DNA of 15,171 nucleotides from Desulfocapsa sp. (GTDB lineage Bacteria > Desulfobacterota > Desulfobulbia > Desulfobulbales > Desulfocapsaceae). The stretch covers positions 1 through 15,171 of the forward strand of contig JAOZLI010000031.1 in assembly GCA_029934915.1 (NCBI GenBank), in the 5' to 3' direction. Position 1 is the first letter of the stretch; each line of letters begins with the position of its first letter. Positions 7,708 to 14,559 of this stretch are shown here, piece by piece. The translations under genes were made by a program, and so were the position numbers. The notes below the pieces were generated by a model. The model made no database searches. It was given only the letters and a program-made list of their open reading frames with translations, and was not told where the DNA came from.

Positions 7708-8976
7708 TTACTCACCAAATTCAGGAATTGCTTCACCCTGTATTAGACTTTCCATGGTTTCACGCTTGCGAATCACCCGAAACTGGTCACCCGAGACCAT
7801 GACTTCCGCCACTCGCGGTCTTGAATTATAATTCGAGGCCATGGTAAAGCCATAGGCACCAGCACTTTCCACAGCCAGCAGATCGCCCTGGGCAACTTCC
7901 GGAAATTCTCTGTCCTTTGCCAGAAAGTCACCTGTCTCACAAATAGGACCTACGATATCAGCAACCTGCGAACCATTCCCTTTTTCGACCACAGGGGATA
8001 TGGAATGATAGGCTCCATACAGGCTGGGACGGGTAAGATCATTCATTCCCGCATCAACCACGATAAAATGTTTTTCCTGCTCGCCGCCACGATTGGTCTT
8101 GGTGTACTGCACCTCTGTAACCATAATACCAGCGTTGCCGACAATGACCCGCCCCGGTTCCAGAATCAACGTAACATCAAGGCCGGCCAACTCTTCCTGA
8201 ATAGCCTTTGCGTACTCCATTGGATGCGGAGGTTCTTCGTCATCATAGGTTATTCCGACTCCACCGCCCAGATCGAGGTACTGAATATTTATGCCTTTAT
8301 CCGCCAGTTGCAATGCAAACTTCTTCAACTTACGCAGAGTTTCAACAAATGGCGAAATAAGGGTCAACTGAGAACCGATATGACAACTTACACCCTGAAC
8401 ATCAATATTCGTCATCTCATTGGCTTCAAGATACAAATCCAATGCTTCCTGAATGGGGATGCCAAACTTGTTTTTAGCAAGCCCCGTGGAAATATAGGCA
8501 TGGGTTTTCGGGTCAACATCCGGATTTACCCTAAAGGCAATGGCTGCCTTCAAGTTCATATCGGCAGCCACTTCGTTTATACGATGTAACTCCTGTGCCG
8601 ACTCCACATTAAAAAGCAGTATGCCAGATGTAAGACCATAACGAATCTCCTCTTCTGTTTTACCAACCCCGGAATAGATAATTCGCTTGGGATCCATCCC
8701 AGCGGACAACGCCCTGAACAACTCCCCACCGGAAACGATATCGGCACCACCACCAAGGCCGGAGAAGAGTGAAAGCACAGCAATGTTTGAACAACTCTTC
8801 ACAGCAAAACAGGTAAGGTGATCGACACCTTTAAAACCTGAGTCAAAGGCCTCAAAGTGACGTTCCAAGGTTGCTTTGGAATAGAGATAGAATGGTGTTC
8901 CCACCTCTTTTGCAATTGTACTTACGGCAATATCTTCACAAAAAAGCTCTCCATTTTTATATTCAAAATGATTCAT
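7708..8976 (-). CDS. lysA: Diaminopimelate decarboxylase
   Basis: This PLP enzyme of the alanine-racemase fold (group IV) converts meso-DAP to L-lysine, the last step of the pathway. Lys60 in FAVKSCSN is the expected PLP lysine. Other landmarks are the His-containing loop VSCHIGSQ, the glycine-rich phosphate-binding YLDLGGGVGI, EPGRVIVGNAG, the C-terminal active-site Cys in GPICETGDFL and GAYGFTMASNYN. The length of 422 residues is normal. The gene lies 6 bp after the lipoprotein gene and is followed closely by dapF. No good Shine-Dalgarno precedes the ATG, so coupling to the upstream gene is likely. Confidence 0.97.
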   Translation of the reverse strand: MNHFEYKNGELFCEDIAVSTIAKEVGTPFYLYSKATLERHFEAFDSGFKGVDHLTCFAVKSCSNIAVLSLFSGLGGGADIVSGGELFRALSAGMDPKRIIYSGVGKTEEEIRYGLTSGILLFNVESAQELHRINEVAADMNLKAAIAFRVNPDVDPKTHAYISTGLAKNKFGIPIQEALDLYLEANEMTNIDVQGVSCHIGSQLTLISPFVETLRKLKKFALQLADKGINIQYLDLGGGVGITYDDEEPPHPMEYAKAIQEELAGLDVTLILEPGRVIVGNAGIMVTEVQYTKTNRGGEQEKHFIVVDAGMNDLTRPSLYGAYHSISPVVEKGNGSQVADIVGPICETGDFLAKDREFPEVAQGDLLAVESAGAYGFTMASNYNSRPRVAEVMVSGDQFRVIRKRETMESLIQGEAIPEFGE

Positions 8977-8982
8977 AACTTT

Positions 8983-10035
8983 TTAATGCCGTATGGCTGC
9001 CTCTCGGGACTTAACACTTTCATTCGGGGGAGCCATCTGATCAAATGCCGTAACACTATAATACACACTGGTGTTTGCCGGCACATTAGTATCCTCAAAG
9101 ATATTAACCACCGCCTCAACCTCAGCAATCAATTCCGGAGCACTTTCCTTTGCTCCACGCCGATACACTCTATACCCTTCCACATCTGTATCCCGGGATT
9201 TTTCCCAGAAGACTTTTATCCCCTTGTTCGTCTGTACAGCGGTCACTCCCGTGGGAGCGGAAGGAGGCGTGAGGTCTACAGGAGTAACACTCACACTTTC
9301 TGAAAGTCCGCCTTTCACTGCATTTCCATCCACATCAAAAATAGATTGGATCTTATAGGAATACGTCACACCGTTTACCAGACTGTTATCTGTAAAGTCT
9401 GTCTTGCCGGTCGCACTGCCAATGGCAGAAAATGTTGCATTATCTTTACTACGCAGAACCTGATACGTCAGCGGATACTCCGTCTGTTTCCCGTCCATCA
9501 GCAGAGTTACCGGTGTCCAGCTGAGCATAGCACTGGTATCAGCTGCTTTTGCCGTTACATTCTCGGGGCCCCTGGCTGGAACATGCCAGACAAAAGAAAT
9601 GATGTTAGAATCTGCACTGGCTGCCCACCAACTGGTTCTGGCATTAACCTTAAAGAAATATTTATGCCCGGGACGAAGAATCGCTGTTTCGTAGCTTGCC
9701 CGACGATTATGTTCGGGGTCAACAACCCCACCAGGAACCTGTACCGCCTCGGTAAAAGGAATGGGACAAGTCGGACAATAATCAGCCACTGGAACCACTG
9801 CTCGATGCACATCAAAAGTTGTAATATCAGTAAGGTCTGTCCCCTTGATGGTCTCTTTGGGGAATGTCCAGTTCAGGGTTACACCTTTATCACTCACTGT
9901 GTACCGTAAGTCTTCTATGGCCTTGGGAACAACGGTATCCGGTGGTACCGGCCTGGTTTTAAACCCGCACCCTCCAACAAAAAACAATGTCCCTGTGAGT
10001 AATAGCACCCCAGCCAACTGCGTCCTTTTCAACAT
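8983..10035 (-). CDS. Fibronectin type III lipoprotein with an LptM-like N-terminus
   Basis: This is a predicted lipoprotein. A signal peptide (1-22) ends in the lipobox VGGC, with Cys23 as the lipidated residue. The mature protein begins CGFKTRPVPPDTVVP, similar in style to the CGxKGPxxxP start of small LptM-type lipoproteins. Three fibronectin type III-like beta domains follow, at about 37-155, 157-253 and 256-346; the last has VFWEKSRDTDVEGYRVYR and YYSVTAFD. A CPTC pair (87-90) sits in the first domain. It starts 3 bp after argH, with GGAG inside the argH end, and stops 6 bp before lysA. The position next to lysA/dapF recalls LptM in gammaproteobacteria, so a role at the outer membrane in assembly or scaffolding is an inference only. 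Confidence 0.87.
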   Translation of the reverse strand: MLKRTQLAGVLLLTGTLFFVGGCGFKTRPVPPDTVVPKAIEDLRYTVSDKGVTLNWTFPKETIKGTDLTDITTFDVHRAVVPVADYCPTCPIPFTEAVQVPGGVVDPEHNRRASYETAILRPGHKYFFKVNARTSWWAASADSNIISFVWHVPARGPENVTAKAADTSAMLSWTPVTLLMDGKQTEYPLTYQVLRSKDNATFSAIGSATGKTDFTDNSLVNGVTYSYKIQSIFDVDGNAVKGGLSESVSVTPVDLTPPSAPTGVTAVQTNKGIKVFWEKSRDTDVEGYRVYRRGAKESAPELIAEVEAVVNIFEDTNVPANTSVYYSVTAFDQMAPPNESVKSREAAIRH

Positions 10036-10038
10036 CCT

Positions 10039-11436
10039 TTATTCTCCAATTCCCATCTGTTTTTCGGCAGCACTCACTGCTTCCTCAACACGTTGTGTTG
10101 AAGTCCCGCCTGTGGAAATTCTAGAATTCACAGAACCTTCAACACTCAACACTTCAAAAATATCCTTGTCAATTATCGGTGAAAACTCTTTGATTTCAGC
10201 AAGGGTCAAATCGGTCAGCTCACAACCTTTTTCGATACATGTAGCAACTGCTCTTCCCACTATACCGTGTGCTTCACGAAATGGCACATTATGTAAAACC
10301 AGATAATCAGCAAGATCCGTTGCAGTCATAAAACCGGTTTGGGTGCATTCTGCCATACGTTCTGTATTAAAATCAAGATTACCAAGCATCTCTGCCATGA
10401 TAGCCATGGAGGCAGACACCGTATCCACTGCATCAAATACCGGTTCTTTGTCTTCCTGCATATCTCGGTTGTAAGTCATCGGCAAACCTTTCATCAAGGT
10501 TATCAATGACATGAGACTTCCAACCACACGCCCTGATTTTCCTCGAATAAGCTCTGGAATATCAGGATTCTTCTTTTGCGGCATGATGGATGAGCCGGTA
10601 CAGAATTTATCCGCTATCTGGACAAAGGAAAACTCCTGGCTTGACCAGAGCACCAATTCTTCCGAAAGACGGGAGAGGTGCAATTGTATCATGGTGCAGC
10701 AGGATGTAAACTCAATGGCAAAATCACGATCCCCGGAAGTATCCATGGAGTTCGCCGTCACTTTGTCAAAACCAAGTAATTCAGCCACCATTTCTCTATC
10801 AATGGGAAGACCAGTCCCTGCCATTGCTGCAGCACCCAGGGGCGATATATTTATCCGTTTTCTGCAATCAATTATGCGTTCACGATCACGGCCAAACATC
10901 TCGAAATACGCCATCATGTGATGAGAAATAAGCACCGGTTGCGCACGCTGCATATGGGTATAGCCCGGCATGACATTCCCCATATACTTTCTGGCAAGGC
11001 TAACAAACGCACGCCGCAGATCATCAAGTAGTACCACGAAGATATCGCACTGATCACGAAGATACATACGAAAATCCAGGGCAATTTGATCATTTCTACT
11101 ACGAGCACTGTGCAATTTTGCACCGGCCGGTCCAATGGCATCAATGAGCGCCTTTTCGATATTCATATGAATATCTTCAAGTTCACTCTTAAAAGGAAAA
11201 TCTCCCGCATCAATTTTAGACTCAATGGTCGTTAGACCTTCGGTGATGGCAGTAAGTTCTTCCTTAGAGAGTAATCCATTGTCCGCAAGCATAGTAGCAT
11301 GCGCTTTACTGCCAGCAATATCATAACGATAGAGACGGCTATCGTAACTGATAGATTCGGTGAAGGCCTCAACCGAGGCAGCGGTTCCACCTTCAAAACG
11401 TCCACCCCAAAGCTTTTCTGATTTTGAACTTTCCAC
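10039..11436 (-). CDS. argH: Argininosuccinate lyase
   Basis: This enzyme splits argininosuccinate into arginine and fumarate, the last step of arginine synthesis. It belongs to the fumarase/aspartase superfamily. LWGGRFEGGT is near the start, HSARSRNDQ is at 109-117, GYTHMQRAQP at 158-167, and the flexible signature loop GSSIMPQKKNPD at 281-292, which carries the catalytic serine. The length of 465 residues fits. The start codon appears to be GTG (11436), because no ATG lies between it and the conserved LWGGRF; AAAGG is about 12 bases upstream. It follows argG by 16 bp. Confidence 0.97.
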   Translation of the reverse strand: MESSKSEKLWGGRFEGGTAASVEAFTESISYDSRLYRYDIAGSKAHATMLADNGLLSKEELTAITEGLTTIESKIDAGDFPFKSELEDIHMNIEKALIDAIGPAGAKLHSARSRNDQIALDFRMYLRDQCDIFVVLLDDLRRAFVSLARKYMGNVMPGYTHMQRAQPVLISHHMMAYFEMFGRDRERIIDCRKRINISPLGAAAMAGTGLPIDREMVAELLGFDKVTANSMDTSGDRDFAIEFTSCCTMIQLHLSRLSEELVLWSSQEFSFVQIADKFCTGSSIMPQKKNPDIPELIRGKSGRVVGSLMSLITLMKGLPMTYNRDMQEDKEPVFDAVDTVSASMAIMAEMLGNLDFNTERMAECTQTGFMTATDLADYLVLHNVPFREAHGIVGRAVATCIEKGCELTDLTLAEIKEFSPIIDKDIFEVLSVEGSVNSRISTGGTSTQRVEEAVSAAEKQMGIGE

Positions 11437-11452
11437 TTTTAACTTTTACCTT

Positions 11453-12652
11453 TCAACTCTTATTTTGCATAGCTGCAATCTGCAGACGCAATCCGTTTAA
11501 ACGAATAAACCCACCGGCATCTGCCTGGTTATAGACATCATCTTCTTCAAAAGTTGCAAAGCTCTCCTGATAAAGTGATTGGTCAGATTTCTTACCCACA
11601 GCAAAACAGTTCCCCTTATAGAGCTTCATGCGCACCGTTCCACTTACAGTTTTCTGACTTTCATCCATGGTGACCTGCAGGAGTTCACGCTCAGGAGAGA
11701 ACCAGAAACCATTATACACCATCTGCGCATACTGAGGGATCAATGAATCCCTGAGACGCATCACTTCACGATCCATGGTGAGGGTTTCAAGATCCATATG
11801 TGCTTCACGGAGCAAGGTTCCACCAGGGGTTTCGTACACACCACGCGACTTCATACCCACAAAACGATTCTCAAGCAAATCCAGACGCCCAATACCATTC
11901 TCACCAGCCACCTTATTTAACGCAGTAAACAGTGAGAGAGGCTCCATACGTTCGCCGTTAATCGCCACAGGGTTACCCTGCTCAAAATCAATTTCGATAT
12001 AGGTGGGCTTGTCCGGCGCATTTTCAGGCGAAACGGAGAGCCTGTACATATCCTCATCCGGCTCATTCCATGGATTTTCCAGTAAGCCGCCCTCAAAACT
12101 GATATGAAGGATATTTTCATCGGAGCTATAAGGGTTCTTTTTAGAAGTCGGAACCGGAATATTATGCTTCTTGGCAAACACTTCCAGCTTCGCTCTGGAA
12201 TTCAAATCCCAGATCCGCCAGGGAGCAATGATCTTCAAACTTGGGTCAATGCCAAGATAGGAAAGCTCAAACCGCACCTGGTCATTCCCCTTTCCTGTCG
12301 CACCATGGCTTACCGCATCTGCACCTTCAGCGTGGGCAATACGTACCTGTTCTTTACCAATAATTGGTCTTGCCAGGGAGGTTCCCAGAAGATATTTGCT
12401 TTCATAAATGGCATTACAACGAAAGGCAGGAAAGATATAATCTTTTACAAATTCTTCCCGAAGATCAGAGATAATCACCTTCTCTGCTCCCGTAGCCATA
12501 CCCTTTTCACGTATAGCATCCCAGTCTTCAGTCTGACCAACATCGGCGGCGTAGGCAACTACCGGACACTCATACTCTTCGGCCAGCCATGTTAAAATTA
12601 CTGAAGTATCAAGACCGCCCGAATAGGCGAGAACTATTTTCTTTACATCCAT
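11453..12652 (-). CDS. argG: Argininosuccinate synthase
   Basis: This enzyme joins citrulline and aspartate with ATP to give argininosuccinate. The N-terminal PP-loop SGGLDTS is at residues 11-17; [16 protein letters not shown] and [10 protein letters not shown] are the other family signatures. The length of 399 residues corresponds to the common bacterial class. The ATG is preceded by AGGAT about 10 bases upstream. The 159-bp gap on its 5' side holds a long palindromic element, so expression relative to argF could be altered. A separate promoter inside that gap is possible but I see no convincing one. Confidence 0.97.
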   Translation of the reverse strand: MDVKKIVLAYSGGLDTSVILTWLAEEYECPVVAYAADVGQTEDWDAIREKGMATGAEKVIISDLREEFVKDYIFPAFRCNAIYESKYLLGTSLARPIIGKEQVRIAHAEGADAVSHGATGKGNDQVRFELSYLGIDPSLKIIAPWRIWDLNSRAKLEVFAKKHNIPVPTSKKNPYSSDENILHISFEGGLLENPWNEPDEDMYRLSVSPENAPDKPTYIEIDFEQGNPVAINGERMEPLSLFTALNKVAGENGIGRLDLLENRFVGMKSRGVYETPGGTLLREAHMDLETLTMDREVMRLRDSLIPQYAQMVYNGFWFSPERELLQVTMDESQKTVSGTVRMKLYKGNCFAVGKKSDQSLYQESFATFEEDDVYNQADAGGFIRLNGLRLQIAAMQNKS

Positions 12653-12672
12653 TTTTTATTTATCCTATCAAC

Positions 12673-12798
12673 GATGGCGTCGTAAAAATTCTTCATCTAC
12701 TTCGTCACTGCGAATTTACAGTCACTGCGGCGTACCTAAGTACGCCTCATTCCTGTAAATCCACGTTCCTCGTATATGAAGTTTTTTACTTAGCCATC
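12673..12798. repeat. MITE-like long palindromic element between argG and argF
   Basis: This 126-bp stretch folds almost end to end on itself. The left end (12673-12700) and right end (12772-12798) are inverted repeats that match at most positions with one gap; both start GATGGC when read inward and share GTAAAAA and TTCAT. Inner arms ATTTACAG (12714-12721) and CTGTAAAT (12753-12760) are exact complements. The centre is GGCGTAC (12729-12735), CTAA, GTACGCC (12740-12746). It carries no coding capacity, and no target-site duplication is obvious. It starts about 14 bp after the argF stop. Confidence 0.72.
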
Positions 12799-12811
12799 CA
12801 AGTTTTGTTTT

Positions 12812-13726
12812 TTACAAGTCTATTAATTTTTCAAGTATTGCTTTATGCATGTGCATTTTATTTTCGGCCTGATCAAAGGCTACACACTGATCTGATTCGA
12901 GAACGTCCTCTGTTATTTCTTCTTCACGATGGGCCGGCAAACAATGGAGCACGATGGCATCAGCAGGTGCTTTTGCCATAAGATCACTGTTAACCTGATA
13001 GGGGGCGAATATTTTCATTCGTTCCTCCTGTTCATCTTCCTGCCCCATGGAAGCCCAGACATCGGTGTTCACCACATCGGCACCTGCCATGGCCTCTTCG
13101 GGATTGCGTACCAGGGTGATAGGCTTTGTCGCCTGTTTCCGGGCACTTTCCAGAATCTGCGAATCTGGGTCATATCCTTCCGGACAGGCCATCACCAGCT
13201 CAAAACCGATGATTGATGCTGCCTGAATCCAGGAGTTAGCCATATTGTTACCATCGCCTATCCAGGCAATTTTCAGGTTTTCAATGCTGCCCTTTTTCTC
13301 AATCACCGTCATCACATCACTTAAAATCTGGCAGGGATGATGCAAATCAGTGAGCGCGTTAATCACGGGAACAGTAGCATATTTGGCAAGTTCGGTGACC
13401 ACTTCCTGACCAAAGGTTCGTATAACCAGACCGTCGACATAGCGTGACATAACACGTGCCATATCCTTCAACGGTTCGGAGCGGGCAAGTTGCGTGTCAC
13501 GGCCGGACAGAAATATGACCTGCCCCCCAAGACCATACATGGCCGCTTCAAAGGAAACTCTGGTACGGGTTGAGACTTTCTCAAAAACCATTCCCACGGT
13601 TTTCCCAGAAAGCTGCAGGTGTTGAACTCCGGAAAGACGTTCCTGTTTCAGGGTGATAGCTCTGGTAATAAAACCAAGCAATTCTTCTTTAGTAAAACCT
13701 TGTAATGACTCTAAATGGCGTAACAT
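12812..13726 (-). CDS. argF: Ornithine carbamoyltransferase
   Basis: This enzyme makes citrulline from ornithine and carbamoyl phosphate. The carbamoyl-phosphate loop STRTR is at 52-56, HPCQ at 130-133, the ornithine-loop motif SMG at 226-228 (DVWASMGQ), and the catalytic HCLP at 261-264. These distinguish it from aspartate carbamoyltransferase. The length of 304 residues is normal. It is the first gene of the long minus-strand run, followed by argG after the palindromic element. The Shine-Dalgarno (GAAACGAG) is weak. A leader of about 140 nt separates it from a good -10 box. No palindromic ArgR box is apparent in that leader. Confidence 0.97.
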   Translation of the reverse strand: MLRHLESLQGFTKEELLGFITRAITLKQERLSGVQHLQLSGKTVGMVFEKVSTRTRVSFEAAMYGLGGQVIFLSGRDTQLARSEPLKDMARVMSRYVDGLVIRTFGQEVVTELAKYATVPVINALTDLHHPCQILSDVMTVIEKKGSIENLKIAWIGDGNNMANSWIQAASIIGFELVMACPEGYDPDSQILESARKQATKPITLVRNPEEAMAGADVVNTDVWASMGQEDEQEERMKIFAPYQVNSDLMAKAPADAIVLHCLPAHREEEITEDVLESDQCVAFDQAENKMHMHKAILEKLIDL

Positions 13727-13870
13727 GACTCGTTTCAGTTCATGGGTGTTTTGACAAATCCACCCTTTTCAGATACTCCCCCGAAGCCCAATTGCTCTTT
13801 TTAGTAGGGGGAAAGGAATCATATTTACATAAAAGAGGAGGGTTTTGCAAAGTTTTTTGGAAATTTTGTT

Positions 13871-13898
13871 ATTATACAGCAGTAATTTCTAATATCAC
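13871..13898 (-). promoter_or_regulatory. Candidate sigma-70 promoter for the argF run
   Basis: The minus strand has a perfect -10 hexamer TATAAT (13876-13871). A -35 candidate GTGATA (13898-13893; four matches to TTGACA) lies 16 bp upstream. It points at argF with a leader of roughly 135-140 nt. The leader includes a small hairpin GGGTG...CACCC just before the gene. This is sequence match only. Confidence 0.45.
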
Positions 13899-13917
13899 CC
13901 ACTCCAAAACGGGTGAT
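13894..13917. promoter_or_regulatory. 7-bp inverted repeat at the argF promoter / end of selenoprotein transcript
   Basis: ATCACCC (13894-13900) and GGGTGAT (13911-13917) are exact complements around a 10-nt loop. The repeat overlaps the candidate -35 region of argF and lies about 30 bp after the stop of the upstream ArsC-like gene. It could be an operator or part of a terminator; no U-tract follows on the minus strand, so an operator or chance is as likely. Confidence 0.35.
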
Positions 13918-13947
13918 CAGATATGTAAACATGCGTCTAAATACCGC

Positions 13948-14286
13948 TCATTTGGTGAGCTCCCGGTACATCTCTTCGTTAAACCCAACGTACACGCGCT
14001 TACCTACTCGAGCAGTTGGTGCCCGCAGGTTCCCGGTACGGCCAAGGCACACCTTCAGTATTTCGTCCTTTTGTCCATCATCTGGGACAAAATCCTGCAC
14101 CTTCTTTCCTCGTCCCACGGAAAGTTTTTCTGCTGTTGCAATCATTTCCCAGGCACCATCAGCCTTGATTACATTTTTTCGCGCATCTTCAATTTCATCT
14201 ACCTGTACATCTGCCTTCTCAAGAGCCTCTTGAGCTTTGGTACAGGATTTTCAGCCCTTTCGTAAATACAACCAATCGATCTTCAT
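13948..14286 (-). CDS. ArsC/Spx-family selenoprotein (in-frame UGA read as selenocysteine)
   Basis: Reading through a TGA at 14253-14251, one open frame gives a 112-residue protein, the usual length of ArsC/Spx/YffB-like thioredoxin-fold proteins. It starts MKIDWLYLRKG, then U12-K-S-C15, then TKAQEALEKADV. U12 falls exactly where this family has its N-terminal redox cysteine after the first beta strand, giving a UxxC motif. The C-terminal half has GNLRAPTARVG (cis-proline region) and VGFNEEMYREL, as in ArsC-like folds. The ATG at 14286 has AAGGAG 9 bases upstream. A stem-loop right after the UGA fits a bacterial SECIS. Without recoding there would be only an 11-residue peptide, and an internal ATG start at 14145 would lose the active site. 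The likely role is a thiol/selenol oxidoreductase; the substrate is unknown and arsenate reduction is not shown. Confidence 0.85.
14202..14253 (-). promoter_or_regulatory. UGA codon and predicted bacterial SECIS element
   Basis: The UGA is 14253-14251. Downstream on the transcript an outer stem CCTGTAC (14246-14240) pairs perfectly with GTACAGG (14208-14202). An inner stem CTCAAG (14234-14229) pairs with CTTGAG (14223-14218), leaving the apical loop AGGCT. The loop begins 22 nt after the UGA, inside the 16-37 nt range known for bacterial SECIS elements, and it carries the guanines expected near the tip. SelB would bind here to bring Sec-tRNA. The fold was worked out by eye, without an energy calculation. 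Confidence 0.78.
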
Positions 14287-14422
14287 CTCTGCCTTCTCCT
14301 TGTGGATTTCTCGTATTTTCATGTAACTTGATATAACTACAACGTAAAGACTACATAGTGGGGAAGAATATGGCAACTGCAAAGAGACAAAAGACCAACT
14401 ACTTTTCAGCGGACTACAACAG

Positions 14423-14548
14423 TCAATCGCTGTTTTTGATCTTATCAAGAAGATTTTTTTGAATACGCTGAGAAAGGGACAATTTCCGATCCATTGATTC
14501 TGAAATCATACAGCTTATTTGTTTGCAGCTAAATATCCAGTGACGCAT
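14423..14548 (-). pseudogene. Truncated zinc-finger anti-sigma factor remnant (41 codons)
   Basis: This short frame starts ATG at 14548, with GGGGGGAAG just upstream and 11 bp after the sigma-factor stop. It reads MRHWIFSCKQISCMISESM, then DRKLSLSQRIQ. That is the typical opening of the small zf-HC2-like anti-sigma proteins encoded beside ECF sigma factors (CK-x-(I/V)-S-x-x-(I/V)-S-E-S-x-D-R-x-L-S-L). The expected continuation with the H-x3-C-x2-C zinc ligands is absent: the frame ends after KNLLDKIKNSD at a TGA (14425-14423). Either an internal segment was deleted or the 3' part has decayed. No other frame downstream restores the motif. It is too short to be a working anti-sigma of this type. 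Confidence 0.5.
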
Positions 14549-14559
14549 GGCTTCCCCCC

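Noticed and set aside
6864..7736. Longer dapF starting at GTG 7736.
   Set aside because: It overlaps lysA by 29 bp and adds residues not expected in DapF. The ATG at 7703 has a better ribosome-binding site and the normal N-terminus.
8005..8589. Plus-strand open frame of 194 codons opposite lysA, and a similar one at 9346-9909 opposite the lipoprotein gene.
   Set aside because: Both are antisense to clearly conserved proteins, show no recognisable motifs and have unlikely composition. They are shadows of the real genes.
13727..13870. ArgR-type operator in the argF leader.
   Set aside because: No TGAAT-N-ATTCA-like palindrome was found on either strand of the leader.
14287..14422. Dedicated promoter for the selenoprotein gene.
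   Set aside because: Several weak hexamer pairs can be drawn (for example around TTTACG and TACATG), but none has a good match in both boxes, so none is called.
14421..14440. Plus-strand AACAG...CTGTT stem followed by five T as an intrinsic terminator.
   Set aside because: The T-run would serve only plus-strand transcription, and no plus-strand gene ends nearby. The 5-bp stem is weak.
14251..14448. Minus-strand frame of 65 codons ending at the UGA (14251) as a gene of its own.
   Set aside because: Only its last 11 codons look like protein and belong to the selenoprotein N-terminus. The part upstream of 14286 has no recognisable features, while the ATG at 14286 has a good ribosome-binding site.
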